Below are positions 50,557 to 60,343 of a stretch of DNA of 64,000 nt, piece by piece. The stretch is taken from the NCBI RefSeq assembly GCF_003253485.1, contig NZ_QKTX01000008.1, positions 76,902 through 140,901 of the forward strand. The letters are read 5' to 3'. The first letter of the stretch is position 1. The number at the start of each line of letters is the position of its first letter. This DNA is from Algoriphagus aquaeductus (lineage in GTDB: Bacteria > Bacteroidota > Bacteroidia > Cytophagales > Cyclobacteriaceae). Under the pieces are notes generated by a model, which was not told where the DNA came from, did not search any database, and saw only the letters and a list, made by a program, of their open reading frames with translations. The translations under genes and the position numbers were made by a program.

Positions 50557-50868
50557 TTAGAGTGAAATATTTTCGATCAATACTTTGGTGAAGTCTTGTC
50601 TGTGACCGTTCTTCTTTTTGTAGCCTTTTCTACGCTTCTTCTTGAAGACAATCACTTTGTCACCTTTTACATGATCCAGGATTTTCCCGGATACCTTGGC
50701 TCCGGCAATAACGGGAGCACCTACGGATACAGTGCCATTGGCTTCAGCCAAGAGGACCTGATCAAATTCGACGGAAGCGCCAGCTTCGCCAGCCAACTTA
50801 GGGGCATAGACGAACTGATCTTTTGTTACTTTGAACTGCTTTCCTGCGATGTTAACAATTGCGTACAT
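50557..50868 (-). CDS. rplU: 50S ribosomal protein L21
   Basis: About 103 aa from the ATG at 50868 ([19 protein letters not shown]), which is the standard L21 start; the frame is open to 50937 but crosses the promoter. The end has [16 protein letters not shown], the rRNA-binding basic stretch. First gene of the rplU-rpmA operon. Confidence 0.97.
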   Translation of the reverse strand: MYAIVNIAGKQFKVTKDQFVYAPKLAGEAGASVEFDQVLLAEANGTVSVGAPVIAGAKVSGKILDHVKGDKVIVFKKKRRKGYKKKNGHRQDFTKVLIENISL

Positions 50869-50895
50869 GAGAATTGATTTATCGAAATCGGAGTG

Positions 50896-50903
50896 CAAAT
50901 ATA
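50896..50903 (-). promoter_or_regulatory. -7 element (TATATTTG) for rplU-rpmA
   Basis: Exact TAnnTTTG on the minus strand with a TTTG about 16 nt upstream of it. This is the most complete Bacteroidota-type promoter in the window. The predicted leader is about 20 nt. Confidence 0.7.
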
Positions 50904-51452
50904 GAGAAGGAAAATTGAACAAAAAAACTTTCCCCAAATTTCAATAAAGAGGATCAAGCCTTAATCTTGCCGGTAAATCTGAGGGACTAAGATTATGGTC
51001 AATCTCGCTTACGATTTTTTCCGAAAAATCAACACTGATTTTGATGTCTGCTCGACGGTCTCAGAGGCAAATCCCTGAAAACCAAATCAAAAAAAAGAGC
51101 TTCTGATTCCATTATTTTTTGACTTTTGTTCAAAATTTGATTCAAAAATCACTGTGGAAAACTTTTTTGAAAATGTTGAAAATTATTCCAAATGGCCAAA
51201 AACGTCCAAATGATTGATCCTTTGATTTATTTCAATACTTCTATCTTATTGATTAATAGATTTTAATGAATTTTTCGACCTTTGGTCAATTTTTGGTCAA
51301 AACAGCCTTTTTGCATGTTTTTTTTTATTATTTTCCGTCACATATTTGTTCAAAGGCTGTTCTGAAGAGGCAGCCTTTGTTATCACCAGTCTAAATGAAG
51401 ACAAGTTTAAAGGCTAAAACCATTTTACTTGAACAACAAAACCGAGAGAGCG
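50904..51452. other. Long intergenic region upstream of nrdB
   Basis: About 550 bp, AT-rich, between divergent rplU and nrdB. It contains a 9-bp hairpin (CAAAGGCTG 51351-51359 with CAGCCTTTG 51371-51379) in the likely nrdB leader, and direct TTTGGTCAA/TTTTGGTCAA repeats near 51280-51300. CATATTTG at 51341-51348 is a weak -7 candidate. No coding frame of credible size and no recognised riboswitch. Confidence 0.45.
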
Positions 51453-52433
51453 ATGCAGCAAGAGCCCATTTTACAGGAGAACAAAGGAAGATTTGTATTA
51501 TTTCCGATTCAGCATGCCGATATCTGGCAGTATTATAAGAAAGCTGAGGCGAGTTTTTGGACAGCAGAGGAGATTGATCTAAGCCAGGATTTGACTGATT
51601 GGAAAAACCTCAATGATGGCGAGAGACATTTTATTTCCCACGTATTGGCTTTCTTCGCTGCTTCTGATGGTATTGTAAATGAAAATCTCGCAGAACATTT
51701 TGTGGCAGAGGTTCAATATACAGAAGCCAAGTTTTTCTACGGATTCCAGATCGCAATGGAAAATATCCACTCCGAAACCTATTCTCTACTCATAGATACC
51801 TATATCAAAGACGCCGTAGAAAGAGATCGGTTATTGAATGCTATTGAACATATCGATTGTGTCAAAAAGAAAGCGGAATGGGCACTCCGTTGGATCGATA
51901 ATGGGACCTTTCAAGAAAGACTCATTGCCTTCGCAGCAGTAGAAGGCATTTTCTTCTCCGGTTCATTCTGCTCGATTTTCTGGCTGAAGAAAAGAGGCCT
52001 GATGCCGGGCCTTACCTTCTCCAATGAGTTGATTTCACGGGACGAGGGACTTCACTGTGATTTTGCTTGTCACCTTTACACCAAACATGTGAACAATCAG
52101 CTTCCAAAAGATACTGTGCGGGAAATAATCATGGACGCTGTAGCGATTGAAAAAGAATTCGTCACTGATGCACTCCCTGTGCGGCTGATTGGGATGAATT
52201 CCGACTTGATGTGCCAATACATCGAATTTGTAGCAGATCGATTATTGATGGAACTGGGCTGTGAAAAAGTCTGGAACAGCACCAATCCATTTGATTTCAT
52301 GGATATGATTTCGCTCCAAGGGAAAACCAACTTCTTTGAAAAAAGAGTGGGAGACTATCAAAAAGCCGGCGTCATGAAATCCACCGAACCGGCCGAAAGT
52401 TCCGCACGCTTCTCCATCGAGGAAGACTTCTGA
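51453..52433 (+). CDS. nrdB: Ribonucleoside-diphosphate reductase, beta subunit (class Ia)
   Basis: About 326 aa. The ATG at 51453 is preceded by GAGAGAG; an in-frame TTG lies at 51429. It is a ferritin-like diiron protein, with ligands expected in [10 protein letters not shown], the [18 protein letters not shown] helix and [11 protein letters not shown]. Tyr96 in FFYGFQIA is the likely radical Tyr. The sequence is close to the eukaryote-like (NrdBe) group rather than the E. coli type. It makes the tyrosyl radical that drives ribonucleotide reduction by NrdA, encoded 46 bp downstream. Confidence 0.93.
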   Translation: MQQEPILQENKGRFVLFPIQHADIWQYYKKAEASFWTAEEIDLSQDLTDWKNLNDGERHFISHVLAFFAASDGIVNENLAEHFVAEVQYTEAKFFYGFQIAMENIHSETYSLLIDTYIKDAVERDRLLNAIEHIDCVKKKAEWALRWIDNGTFQERLIAFAAVEGIFFSGSFCSIFWLKKRGLMPGLTFSNELISRDEGLHCDFACHLYTKHVNNQLPKDTVREIIMDAVAIEKEFVTDALPVRLIGMNSDLMCQYIEFVADRLLMELGCEKVWNSTNPFDFMDMISLQGKTNFFEKRVGDYQKAGVMKSTEPAESSARFSIEEDF

Positions 52434-52479
52434 TAACCATCCATTTTTCAACCACCAACCATCCTAAAATCACCTGAGT

Positions 52480-54876
52480 ATGTTAGTAATCAAAAGAGAC
52501 GGAAGAAGAGAATCAGTTAGATTCGACAAAATCACAGCTAGGATTGAGAATCTTTGTTACGAACTTGATCCAAAATTTATCCAGCCCATCGAGGTTGCCA
52601 AAAAAGTAATTGATGGACTCTACGATGGAGTGACCACTTCTGAACTGGACAATTTGGCGGCGGAAGTCTGTGCATCTCTGACGGTGAGACATCCGGATTA
52701 CGCTATTTTGGCTGCGAGAATTGCCATTTCCAATCTTCACAAAACCACCAGTCAGTCTTTTTCCAATACGATGAAAAGATTGTACACCTATGTCAATCCC
52801 AAGACCGGTGGAAATGCCCAGCTCATCGACACAGAAGTATACGGCATCATCAAAAAGTACGCTGCCAAACTCGATGAGGTGATTGATTACAAGAGAGATT
52901 TTGGATACGATTACTTCGGCTATAAAACCCTTGAAAGAAGCTATCTGATTCGCTTGGATGGTAAGGTCGTAGAAAGACCCCAACATATGCTGATGCGAGT
53001 GGCAGTAGGAATTCACCGGGAGGATATCGATTCAGCCATCGAAACCTACCATTTGCTTTCTGAAAAGTGGTTTACTCATGCCACTCCTACCCTGTTCAAT
53101 GCAGGTACTCCAAAACCTCAGCTTTCCTCCTGCTTCCTGCTGACCATGAAGGACGATAGCATTGACGGTATCTATGACACCTTAAAACAGTGTGCAAAAA
53201 TCTCCCAATCGGCTGGTGGTATCGGGCTTTCTATTCACCATGTCCGGGCCAAAGGAAGCTATATCAAGGGCACCAATGGAGTATCTAACGGAATTGTACC
53301 GATGCTTAGAAACTTCGACATGACTGCACGATATGTCGATCAGGGAGGAGGAAAAAGAAAGGGAAGTTTCGCGATCTATCTGGAACCTTGGCATGCGGAT
53401 ATCAAGGATTTTCTTGAGCTGAAAAGAAACCACGGTAAAGAAGAAATGCGAGCCAGAGACCTGTTCTATGCACTATGGATTCCTGACTTGTTCATGAAGC
53501 GTGTGGAGAAAAACGAAGAATGGTCACTCTTCTGTCCCAATGAAGCCCCCGGACTTTCTGACTGCCATGGCGAAGAATTCGAAAGATTGTATGAAAAATA
53601 CGAGCGCGAAGGAAAAGCAAGAGAAACCATTAAAGCTCAGGAGCTTTGGTTTGAAGTATTAGAATCTCAGATTGAGACAGGTACTCCATACATGCTGTAT
53701 AAGGATGCAGCCAATGGCAAATCCAACCAAAAGAATTTGGGAACCATTAAGTCATCCAACCTCTGCACTGAGATCATTGAATATACTGCGCCAGACGAAG
53801 TAGCGGTTTGTAATTTAGCTTCCATCGCGTTGCCAAAATACGTCACAACAGGGCCTGATGGAAAGTTGTTCTTTGACCATAACAAGCTTTATGAAATCAC
53901 CAAAGTCGCCACCAGAAACCTGAACAAGGTAATTGACATCAATTACTACCCTGTTGAAGAGGCCAGAAGATCAAACTTCAGACACAGACCTATCGGGTTG
54001 GGCGTTCAGGGATTGGCAGATGCTTTCATCATGCTGAGAATGCCATTCGACTCCGTAGAAGCGAGAGGATTGAATGAAGACATCTTTGAAACGATCTACT
54101 ATGCTGCTGCGGAGACGTCTATGGAATTAGCCAAAACTCAAGGCACCTACGAAACCTATGAGGGAAGCCCTGCATCCAAAGGCATCCTCCAGTTTGACAT
54201 GTGGGGTGTAACTCCTAAGTCAGGCCGATGGAACTGGGATGGGTTGAAGGAGAAAATCAAAAAGTACGGCATGCGAAACTCACTGTTGGTAGCTCCAATG
54301 CCTACTGCCTCCACTTCACAGATACTTGGCAATAACGAATGCTTTGAGCCATATACCTCTAATCTCTACACCAGAAGAACCCTTTCAGGTGAATTTATCA
54401 TGGTAAACAAACACCTGATGAAGGATTTGATTGATCTTGGATTATGGAATGACACCATGAGAAACCGTTTGATCTCAACCAACGGTTCGGTACAAAACGT
54501 GCCAGGCATTCCTCAGAACATCAAAGATCTGTACAAGACGGTTTGGGAGATTTCGCAGAAAGTCATTATCGATATGGCAGCAGACCGGGGCGCCTACATT
54601 TGTCAGTCTCAAAGCATGAACATATTCATGCAAGACCCGAATTTCGGAAAACTGACCTCCATGCATTTTTATGCCTGGAAAAAAGGACTGAAGACCGGTA
54701 TGTATTACCTCAGATCTCAAGCAGCCACTTCGGCTATCAAATTCACTTTGGATAAATCTGCTTTGGAGCCAAAAGTTGAAAAAGCAAGTGAACCTGAAGT
54801 AGCAAAAAATCAAAAACAAGATGCAATCGCATGCTCTCTCGACAACCCCGAAGGATGCGAAATGTGCGGCAGTTAA
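52480..54876 (+). CDS. nrdA: Ribonucleoside-diphosphate reductase, alpha subunit (class Ia)
   Basis: 798 aa. An N-terminal ATP-cone (about 1-90, [17 protein letters not shown]) for allosteric control. The barrel has the substrate-site Cys in [21 protein letters not shown] (Asn, Cys, Glu active-site residues) and the radical-path Tyr pair expected near [15 protein letters not shown]. The redox-active Cys pair at the end is CEMCGS. It reduces ribonucleoside diphosphates to deoxy forms. A terminator follows at 54911. Confidence 0.96.
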   Translation: MLVIKRDGRRESVRFDKITARIENLCYELDPKFIQPIEVAKKVIDGLYDGVTTSELDNLAAEVCASLTVRHPDYAILAARIAISNLHKTTSQSFSNTMKRLYTYVNPKTGGNAQLIDTEVYGIIKKYAAKLDEVIDYKRDFGYDYFGYKTLERSYLIRLDGKVVERPQHMLMRVAVGIHREDIDSAIETYHLLSEKWFTHATPTLFNAGTPKPQLSSCFLLTMKDDSIDGIYDTLKQCAKISQSAGGIGLSIHHVRAKGSYIKGTNGVSNGIVPMLRNFDMTARYVDQGGGKRKGSFAIYLEPWHADIKDFLELKRNHGKEEMRARDLFYALWIPDLFMKRVEKNEEWSLFCPNEAPGLSDCHGEEFERLYEKYEREGKARETIKAQELWFEVLESQIETGTPYMLYKDAANGKSNQKNLGTIKSSNLCTEIIEYTAPDEVAVCNLASIALPKYVTTGPDGKLFFDHNKLYEITKVATRNLNKVIDINYYPVEEARRSNFRHRPIGLGVQGLADAFIMLRMPFDSVEARGLNEDIFETIYYAAAETSMELAKTQGTYETYEGSPASKGILQFDMWGVTPKSGRWNWDGLKEKIKKYGMRNSLLVAPMPTASTSQILGNNECFEPYTSNLYTRRTLSGEFIMVNKHLMKDLIDLGLWNDTMRNRLISTNGSVQNVPGIPQNIKDLYKTVWEISQKVIIDMAADRGAYICQSQSMNIFMQDPNFGKLTSMHFYAWKKGLKTGMYYLRSQAATSAIKFTLDKSALEPKVEKASEPEVAKNQKQDAIACSLDNPEGCEMCGS

Positions 54877-54910
54877 TTTAATTTTCTAGAGTTCGTAAAA
54901 TGGAGAAAAG

Positions 54911-54938
54911 GCGTTTGATGGTATCAAGCGCTTTTTTT
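54911..54938 (+). terminator. Terminator of nrdBA
   Basis: GCGTTTGA and TCAAGCGC (54911-54918 with 54924-54931) pair with one G-T wobble, followed by seven T. Confidence 0.85.
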
Positions 54939-54955
54939 ATCTAAACAGCTAAGAC

Positions 54956-55396
54956 ATGATCAAAGACACTCTTCAAACCCGCCTCGACAAATTGATGCCC
55001 TCGACACCGGCGCAATTTGGTATCATGACTCCTCAACACATGGTTGAGCATTTGATACTCACTTACAAACTTTCTTACGGACGGATAAAAATCCCGGAAT
55101 TTGAACCCACCGAAAAACAACTGGCGCAAAAACAGGCCTTGATCTTTTCTGATCTCACTTTTCCAAGAGGAATCAAAGCACCCGGATTGCCTGAAACGCT
55201 CATGGAATTGAGATACTCAAATCTTGAAGAGACTAAAAATGAACTTCTAAAATCAGTAGAAGCATATTATCAAACGTTTGATCAGCAGCCTGATCTTAAA
55301 ACAATGCATCCAAGGTTTGGAAAACTATCCTTTGAGGAATGGGAAAAATTTCATGCAAAACATGTCGAGCATCATTTGGGACAATTTGGGATTTGA
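54956..55396 (+). CDS. DUF1569 family protein (DinB-like)
   Basis: 146 aa, helical. The family blocks MTPQHMVEHLILTYKLSYG, and HPRFGKLSFEEWEKFHAKHVEHH near the end, carry three or four His that probably bind a metal in a DinB-like four-helix bundle. The family is linked to no defined reaction. It stands alone after nrdA. A weak hairpin (ATAGCCT/AGGCTAT) lies about 20 bp past the stop codon. Confidence 0.8.
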   Translation: MIKDTLQTRLDKLMPSTPAQFGIMTPQHMVEHLILTYKLSYGRIKIPEFEPTEKQLAQKQALIFSDLTFPRGIKAPGLPETLMELRYSNLEETKNELLKSVEAYYQTFDQQPDLKTMHPRFGKLSFEEWEKFHAKHVEHHLGQFGI

Positions 55397-55592
55397 CCAA
55401 ATAGGATTATCGGCAATAGCCTCACGATCCAAATAGGCTATGATTTAAGGGTCGGATGCTTAGACTGCGCCCAGCACAAGCGAACGAAGGATTTCAGATA
55501 TTCACCTTTTCGATACCTTTCCAAAGTTTGCAAAGCCTTCAGGTAAAAAAGCGGAGATATAACCAATCCAGGCATCAGGCTCAATGCCTCAA

Positions 55593-56150
55593 TCAATGCT
55601 CCAAAGGGGAAACCCCTCCTGACACCAAAAATTTCATTACGTCAGAACTTCGGACCCCTTTCAAGGGCTTGACTTTCTCTTTATTGACGAGAAAAACATT
55701 CCCAGAAACATTGTAACTGTGTGGAAAATAAACCGCCACCTTATCCTGAAGATCAATCACCGTCAAATCTTCCTGTGTAATAAATCCAAGCCGACTCATT
55801 GTATCTGAGATTTCGACTATTACCGGAGAACTAAACTTCTTCTTTTCTCCTACAAATGCCCCCATCAAATCTTTGATGGAAGTATAAAGTAGATTCACAA
55901 AAGGAATTTTGAATACTCCCCGTTCAAACCAGTCAAACAGGGGCTTGGTGAAGAACAAACTCGCGAGATAGCCTACAAAGGTGATCAATCCCAAAACCAT
56001 CAAAATCCCTATCCCCGGAATAGGGACAGGAATCAGGTTGTCCAAAAAAAGAAATATCTCATAAACAATATAAATGGTGACAACCAAAGGGGTTAAAAAT
56101 AACAGCCCTCGAAAAAAATAGGAGAGAATTCTTCGATAGGTAAAGGCCAT
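55593..56150 (-). CDS. DUF502 family membrane protein
   Basis: 185 aa with two membrane spans (about 13-36 and 46-67). The family sequence includes FFRGLLFLTPLVVTIYIVY, IPGIGILMVLGLITFVGYLAS, and PFVNLLYTSIKDLMGAF. The C-terminal part is cytoplasmic and strand-rich. Function is unknown; relatives occur in plants and many bacteria. Confidence 0.85.
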   Translation of the reverse strand: MAFTYRRILSYFFRGLLFLTPLVVTIYIVYEIFLFLDNLIPVPIPGIGILMVLGLITFVGYLASLFFTKPLFDWFERGVFKIPFVNLLYTSIKDLMGAFVGEKKKFSSPVIVEISDTMSRLGFITQEDLTVIDLQDKVAVYFPHSYNVSGNVFLVNKEKVKPLKGVRSSDVMKFLVSGGVSPLEH

Positions 56151-56232
56151 AGGTTTTCACAATCAGTTTAGAACAGGACTTTCTCAAAAAGCCTTCCAAA
56201 GCATAGTTAAGCATTCCCGGAGAAAACACAAA

Positions 56233-56267
56233 CTGGTGGAAATTTAAAAATTTCAAATCTCCACCAG
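56233..56267 (-). terminator. Likely terminator of the second DUF1080 gene
   Basis: CTGGTGGA and TCCACCAG pair (56233-56240 with 56260-56267), with an inner AAATTT/AAATTT pairing, and T-rich sequence follows on the minus strand. It lies 53 bp past the stop. Confidence 0.5.
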
Positions 56268-56319
56268 CTTTAGGGCAGATCAGATCCTCCTAGACTGTAT
56301 TGGTTGAGGAAAACTGAAT

Positions 56320-56946
56320 TTAATCCAAGAGTTTAATTTTTACACTTCTGTAATAGATCACACTCTCAGGGTCATGGGCCTGAAGAGCGATAGTTCCTCG
56401 GTCAAACTTTTTTTCTCCGGCATTGGCAGGTCTGTTTTGATCCTCAGATTCATCATATTCCATCACCACTTTATCGTTGATCTTCACGGTCGCTTTGTCA
56501 CCATTGACAATGATATGATAGGTATACCATTCTCCGTCATTGACATAGACCTCTCGGACATCATTGAAAGAATAAAGACTACCTGATTTTCTCCAGTCTC
56601 CGTGTGATTGGTTCACCTGAACTTCGTAGCCTTTATTCGGCCATCCGGTTTCTTGGTAGGTAGTATGGATGAAAATACCAGAATTAGCCTTAGGCATAGT
56701 CTTGACCTCCACTTTTAGCTCGAAATTTTTGAAATCATGATTGCCGACCGGTCCGGCATAAAACGCATGGGCACGAGGTCCGTCTACTTTAATCGTTTTA
56801 TCCACCACTGAAAAAGAGGCCTGATTTTCAGAAATTTTCCATCCTTCCAGATTCTTGCCGTTGAAAAGTTCAATCCACTTACCCTTCTGCGCAAAACCGG
56901 AAATGGAAAAAAGAAACACGAATACAAATGCAAATAAATTCTTCAT
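56320..56946 (-). CDS. DUF1080 exported protein (3-keto-disaccharide hydrolase family)
   Basis: 208 aa with a cleavable signal peptide (about 1-19, no lipobox). One DUF1080 domain fills the rest: WIELFNGKNLEGWKISEN, ANSGIFIHTTYQETGWPNKG, YEVQVNQSHGDWRKSG and GTIALQAHDPESVIYYRSVK. It is shorter than the 1998-2738 lipoprotein and clearly a separate paralogue. It lies downstream of the nqr operon but after a terminator, so it is expected to be transcribed separately (a near-consensus TATCTTTC is about 20 bp upstream). Confidence 0.85.
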   Translation of the reverse strand: MKNLFAFVFVFLFSISGFAQKGKWIELFNGKNLEGWKISENQASFSVVDKTIKVDGPRAHAFYAGPVGNHDFKNFELKVEVKTMPKANSGIFIHTTYQETGWPNKGYEVQVNQSHGDWRKSGSLYSFNDVREVYVNDGEWYTYHIIVNGDKATVKINDKVVMEYDESEDQNRPANAGEKKFDRGTIALQAHDPESVIYYRSVKIKLLD

Positions 56947-57019
56947 ATGTTTTGGGTTTGAGTTATGATAGTGAAAGATAATTAAGAATAAGACGTGTCC
57001 ATGTACCGCAAAAATAAAA

Positions 57020-57045
57020 AGGCTCTGAAGTTACCCCCAGAGCCT
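57020..57045 (-). terminator. Terminator of the nqr operon
   Basis: AGGCTCTG and CAGAGCCT pair (57020-57027 with 57038-57045), then TTTTTATTTTT on the minus strand, 22 bp past the nqrE stop. It shows that the operon ends without nqrF. Confidence 0.9.
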
Positions 57046-57066
57046 AAAATCTACTAAGTTTTGATT

Positions 57067-57678
57067 TTAAAGGTCAATACCCATAAAGGACATAAACGCA
57101 ATTCCCATCAAACCAGTCAGAAGCATGGTGATTCCAAGGCCTTTGAGTCCGTTGGGTACTGCGGAATACTTCAATCGCTCTCTGATTGCCGCCAGGGCAA
57201 CGATAGCAAGCATGAAACCAGTTCCAGAACCAAATCCATAAACAGCCGATTCTGCAAAAGTATAATCACGCTGAGCCATGAAAAGCGATCCACCCAAAAT
57301 GGCACAGTTTACCGCGATCAAAGGGAGGAAGATACCCAATTGCCCGTACAGAGCTGGTGCAAACTTCTCCACAATCATCTCTACCAATTGAACCATCGCA
57401 GCGATGATGGCGATAAACATGATGAATCTTAAGAAAGATAGGTCAATCGTCGCAAGGCTAGCATTAGCCCAAGTCAAAGCTCCCTCTTTCAATACAAACT
57501 CGTTCAAAAGCCAGTTGACTGGAGTGGTCACCGATAGTACAAATACTACCGCAGCACCAAGTCCCAAAGCTGTGCTGACTTTCTTGGAAACGGCCAAAAA
57601 GGAACACATCCCAAGGAAGTAAGCGAAAATCATATTGTCGATAAAAATCGACCGAATACCTAAGCTGAATAATTCCAT
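57067..57678 (-). CDS. nqrE: Na+-translocating NADH:quinone reductase subunit E
   Basis: 203 aa with six likely spans. Opening [29 protein letters not shown] and the inverted-repeat helices with Cys ([17 protein letters not shown]) are as expected. NqrD and NqrE form a symmetric membrane pair that binds an iron or [2Fe-2S] centre between conserved Cys residues. It is the last gene of nqrABCDE, 12 bp after nqrD. Confidence 0.95.
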   Translation of the reverse strand: MELFSLGIRSIFIDNMIFAYFLGMCSFLAVSKKVSTALGLGAAVVFVLSVTTPVNWLLNEFVLKEGALTWANASLATIDLSFLRFIMFIAIIAAMVQLVEMIVEKFAPALYGQLGIFLPLIAVNCAILGGSLFMAQRDYTFAESAVYGFGSGTGFMLAIVALAAIRERLKYSAVPNGLKGLGITMLLTGLMGIAFMSFMGIDL

Positions 57679-57690
57679 TTTAATTCCTTT

Positions 57691-58374
57691 TTAGTGTTCA
57701 ACGTAACCTGTCTTAGTTCTCTGTACCCAGATGATCAAACCCAGGATGATAAAAGCTCCCACTGGAGAAACCATCAAGCCGTTGGTCGCCAACTTGAAGT
57801 CAGGACCGAAAATGCTGGAAACGTAATCAAATACAGGTACTCCGAATACGGAACCTGAGCCCCATAGCTCTCGGAAGAAAGCCACCGTCAAGATAATCCA
57901 GGAATATCCAAGAGCGGAACCCAAACCATCCAATACTGAATCATAAGGTTTATTTCCCAAGGCAAATGCTTCCAGTCGACCCATTACGATACAGTTGGTA
58001 ATAATCAGACCGATAAATACGGATAATTCCTTATACATATCGTACGCAAAGGCTTTCAGCACCTCACTCACCAGAGTCACCAATGTAGCTACTACGGCTA
58101 GTTGTACAATGATTCGAACCCGGCTAGGGATCGTGTTTCGCATCAACGAGATCACAAAGTTGGACATCGCAATAACAAATATTACAGAAATCGCCATGAC
58201 CAAGGTAGGCTTCATTTGGGTGGTAACTGCTAGTGCAGAACAAATCCCCAATACCTGGATAGTTACCGGATTGTCATCCACCAAAGGATCAGTAACCAGT
58301 TTCTTTCTGCGTTTTGAGAATAAGGGCTCAGCCGGCTTTTTCTCAATCGCTTTTTCTACTGTTTCAGTACTCAT
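57691..58374 (-). CDS. nqrD: Na+-translocating NADH:quinone reductase subunit D
   Basis: 227 aa with six likely spans. A charged cytoplasmic N-terminus (about 1-30) leads to NPVTIQVLGICSALAVTTQ, then FIGLIITNCIVMGRLEAFA. The conserved Cys residues sit in the first helices of each half, as in NqrE. The extended N-terminus is longer than in Vibrio NqrD. 30 bp after nqrC. Confidence 0.95.
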   Translation of the reverse strand: MSTETVEKAIEKKPAEPLFSKRRKKLVTDPLVDDNPVTIQVLGICSALAVTTQMKPTLVMAISVIFVIAMSNFVISLMRNTIPSRVRIIVQLAVVATLVTLVSEVLKAFAYDMYKELSVFIGLIITNCIVMGRLEAFALGNKPYDSVLDGLGSALGYSWIILTVAFFRELWGSGSVFGVPVFDYVSSIFGPDFKLATNGLMVSPVGAFIILGLIIWVQRTKTGYVEH

Positions 58375-58404
58375 TTTTCAGAAATTCTTTGAGTTGAAAA
58401 TAAA

Positions 58405-59154
58405 TTAAAGACCGGCTACTGCCTGGTTGGATGTCTTATTCTTGATATAAGCCTGGTAGTGCCCCAAATAAGCCTTAAGCATATTGTTCACACCTGTAGC
58501 CGTGATCGTAGCACCAGACATCCCATCCACTTTGTGAGCATCAGAAGAATAATCTTTCCCTTCACCTTTTTGCATTTGAACGGCTACTAATTCACCGGAC
58601 TCATCAAAAATTTTCTTTCCCACGTATCTAGCCTGCAAGCTACCTTCGGTAATTCTCGCTCCTAATCCGGGAGTTTCACCTGCGTGTGCCAGGGTAATAC
58701 CCGCTATCGTATTCATATCTGTCTCCAGAGCCATGTATCCCCAAATCGCATCCCAAAGTCCTGCTCCATAAAGCGGGAAGATGTAGGATTCTACTGCCTC
58801 AGGATTTCCTTCGGCATGGAACATGAAAACCGGGTACTGTCTTTTATCGGCAGGTTTTTTATAATCCTTTGCAATCTCCACTTTTTCTGCTTCCACTCCG
58901 GAAATTTCTTTCCCGTTAATATCTACCACCGTGGCAGAAATTCGAGTGGCGTAGAATTCATTGATTTGCTGAGGAGTCATGTTGTCAATTTCACTCGGAT
59001 CAATCACGGCTCCAAGAATTTGCTTTTTCTTATCCAAAGCAATTGCTTCCTGCTGTAAAGGCCCCAAAACTTGGGAAGTGCCAGACAGGAGTAACCCAAG
59101 AACGATTGTCAAAATCGCCGAGAAGACGATGATGTATGTATTAGACTGTTGCAC
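58405..59154 (-). CDS. nqrC: Na+-translocating NADH:quinone reductase subunit C
   Basis: 249 aa. One N-terminal span, then a periplasmic FMN-binding domain. The covalent FMN site is Thr216 in DGMSGATITATG, the S/T-G-A-T flavinylation motif. An ApbE flavin transferase is needed to attach FMN; its gene is not in this window. The start overlaps the end of nqrB by 14 bp. Confidence 0.95.
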   Translation of the reverse strand: MQQSNTYIIVFSAILTIVLGLLLSGTSQVLGPLQQEAIALDKKKQILGAVIDPSEIDNMTPQQINEFYATRISATVVDINGKEISGVEAEKVEIAKDYKKPADKRQYPVFMFHAEGNPEAVESYIFPLYGAGLWDAIWGYMALETDMNTIAGITLAHAGETPGLGARITEGSLQARYVGKKIFDESGELVAVQMQKGEGKDYSSDAHKVDGMSGATITATGVNNMLKAYLGHYQAYIKNKTSNQAVAGL

Positions 59155-60340
59155 GTTGTATCCTCCTTGTTTTATTAGCTTTTACTACATAATAATCAAC
59201 CAATGGTGCCATCACATTCATGAATAGAACCGCAAGCATGATTCCCTCCGGATAGGCAGGATTTGTCACTCGGATGATTACGGTCAAAACACCAATCAGA
59301 ATTCCATAAATCCATTTACCTGTTTCCGTTTGAGCGGCAGATACTGGATCCGTAGCCATAAAGACTACCCCAAATGCCAAACCACCCATTACCAAATGAT
59401 ATTGAGCAGGCATGGCCATGTATTCGTTTACAGCCAGTGCGTTCATCACCAATCCCATGGCGTAAGCGCCGCCAAATCCACCAACAATAATTTTCCAGCT
59501 TGCTACACCTGTCGCTACTAAGATGACGGCCCCTACTAAGGCCATCAGCGTAGATGTTTCACCTATAGATCCTGGGATCCAGCCCATGAACATATTAAGG
59601 AAGCTAAAGTCAGCGCCAAAGGAGGCATTATGGGAAGAAAGTGCTTCTACAGCAGGTGTACCTTCCACTCCGGCGTTGTAGGCCACCGCGAGTGCGGTCG
59701 CTCCTGAAAATCCGTCAACGGCAGTTTTTTCTCCCAGATAAGTCCACACTTGATCCCCGGAGATCTGTGCCGGATAGGCAAAATACAAGAATGCACGGGC
59801 GGTCATTGCCACATTGAGGATGTTCATGCCCGTACCTCCGAAAACTTCCTTGCCGATTACGACAGCGAAAATTGTCGCTAAAGCAACCTGCCAAAGAGGA
59901 ATGTACGGAGGCATTACCAGTGCAATCAACATTCCGGAAACTAGGTACCCTTCAGAAATGGGGTGATTTCGGATCACACAGAACGTGAATTCTGTCAACA
60001 AGCCAACCGCATAGGAAACGATCAGAATAGGAAGCACAGAAAGTGCACCGAAGATCGCCTTGTCAAGGAATGTCGCCTCCTCTCCGGAAGCGATGAAGTG
60101 CTGATGACCGATGTTAAGGATACCAAACAGCAAGGCTGGAATCATGGCGATCACTACCGTGATCATCACACGCTTCAAGTCAGTTGCATCTTTAATCTGG
60201 GTACCTTTAGCTTTGGTGATCAAATCAGGTGCAAAAGCAATCGTTCTGTGGCCTTCATAAAGAGTATGAAACTTTTCCCACTTGCCACCCTTCTCAAAGT
60301 TTGGCTTTATGCTATCGAAGAGATTTTGTAATGCCTTCAT
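59141..60340 (-). CDS. nqrB: Na+-translocating NADH:quinone reductase subunit B
   Basis: 399 aa, about ten spans. The covalent FMN site is Thr225 in DGFSGATALAVAYN. It binds riboflavin as well and takes part in Na+ passage and quinone reduction. The SISEGYLVSGMLIALVMPP-like segment (here HPISEGYLVSGMLIAL) is conserved. The gap to nqrA is 3 bp. Confidence 0.95.
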   Translation of the reverse strand: MKALQNLFDSIKPNFEKGGKWEKFHTLYEGHRTIAFAPDLITKAKGTQIKDATDLKRVMITVVIAMIPALLFGILNIGHQHFIASGEEATFLDKAIFGALSVLPILIVSYAVGLLTEFTFCVIRNHPISEGYLVSGMLIALVMPPYIPLWQVALATIFAVVIGKEVFGGTGMNILNVAMTARAFLYFAYPAQISGDQVWTYLGEKTAVDGFSGATALAVAYNAGVEGTPAVEALSSHNASFGADFSFLNMFMGWIPGSIGETSTLMALVGAVILVATGVASWKIIVGGFGGAYAMGLVMNALAVNEYMAMPAQYHLVMGGLAFGVVFMATDPVSAAQTETGKWIYGILIGVLTVIIRVTNPAYPEGIMLAVLFMNVMAPLVDYYVVKANKTRRIQRATV

Positions 60341-60343
60341 ATC

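Noticed and set aside
55456..55716. 86-codon plus frame between the DUF1569 and DUF502 genes
   Set aside because: It overlaps the DUF502 gene antisense and shows no domain.
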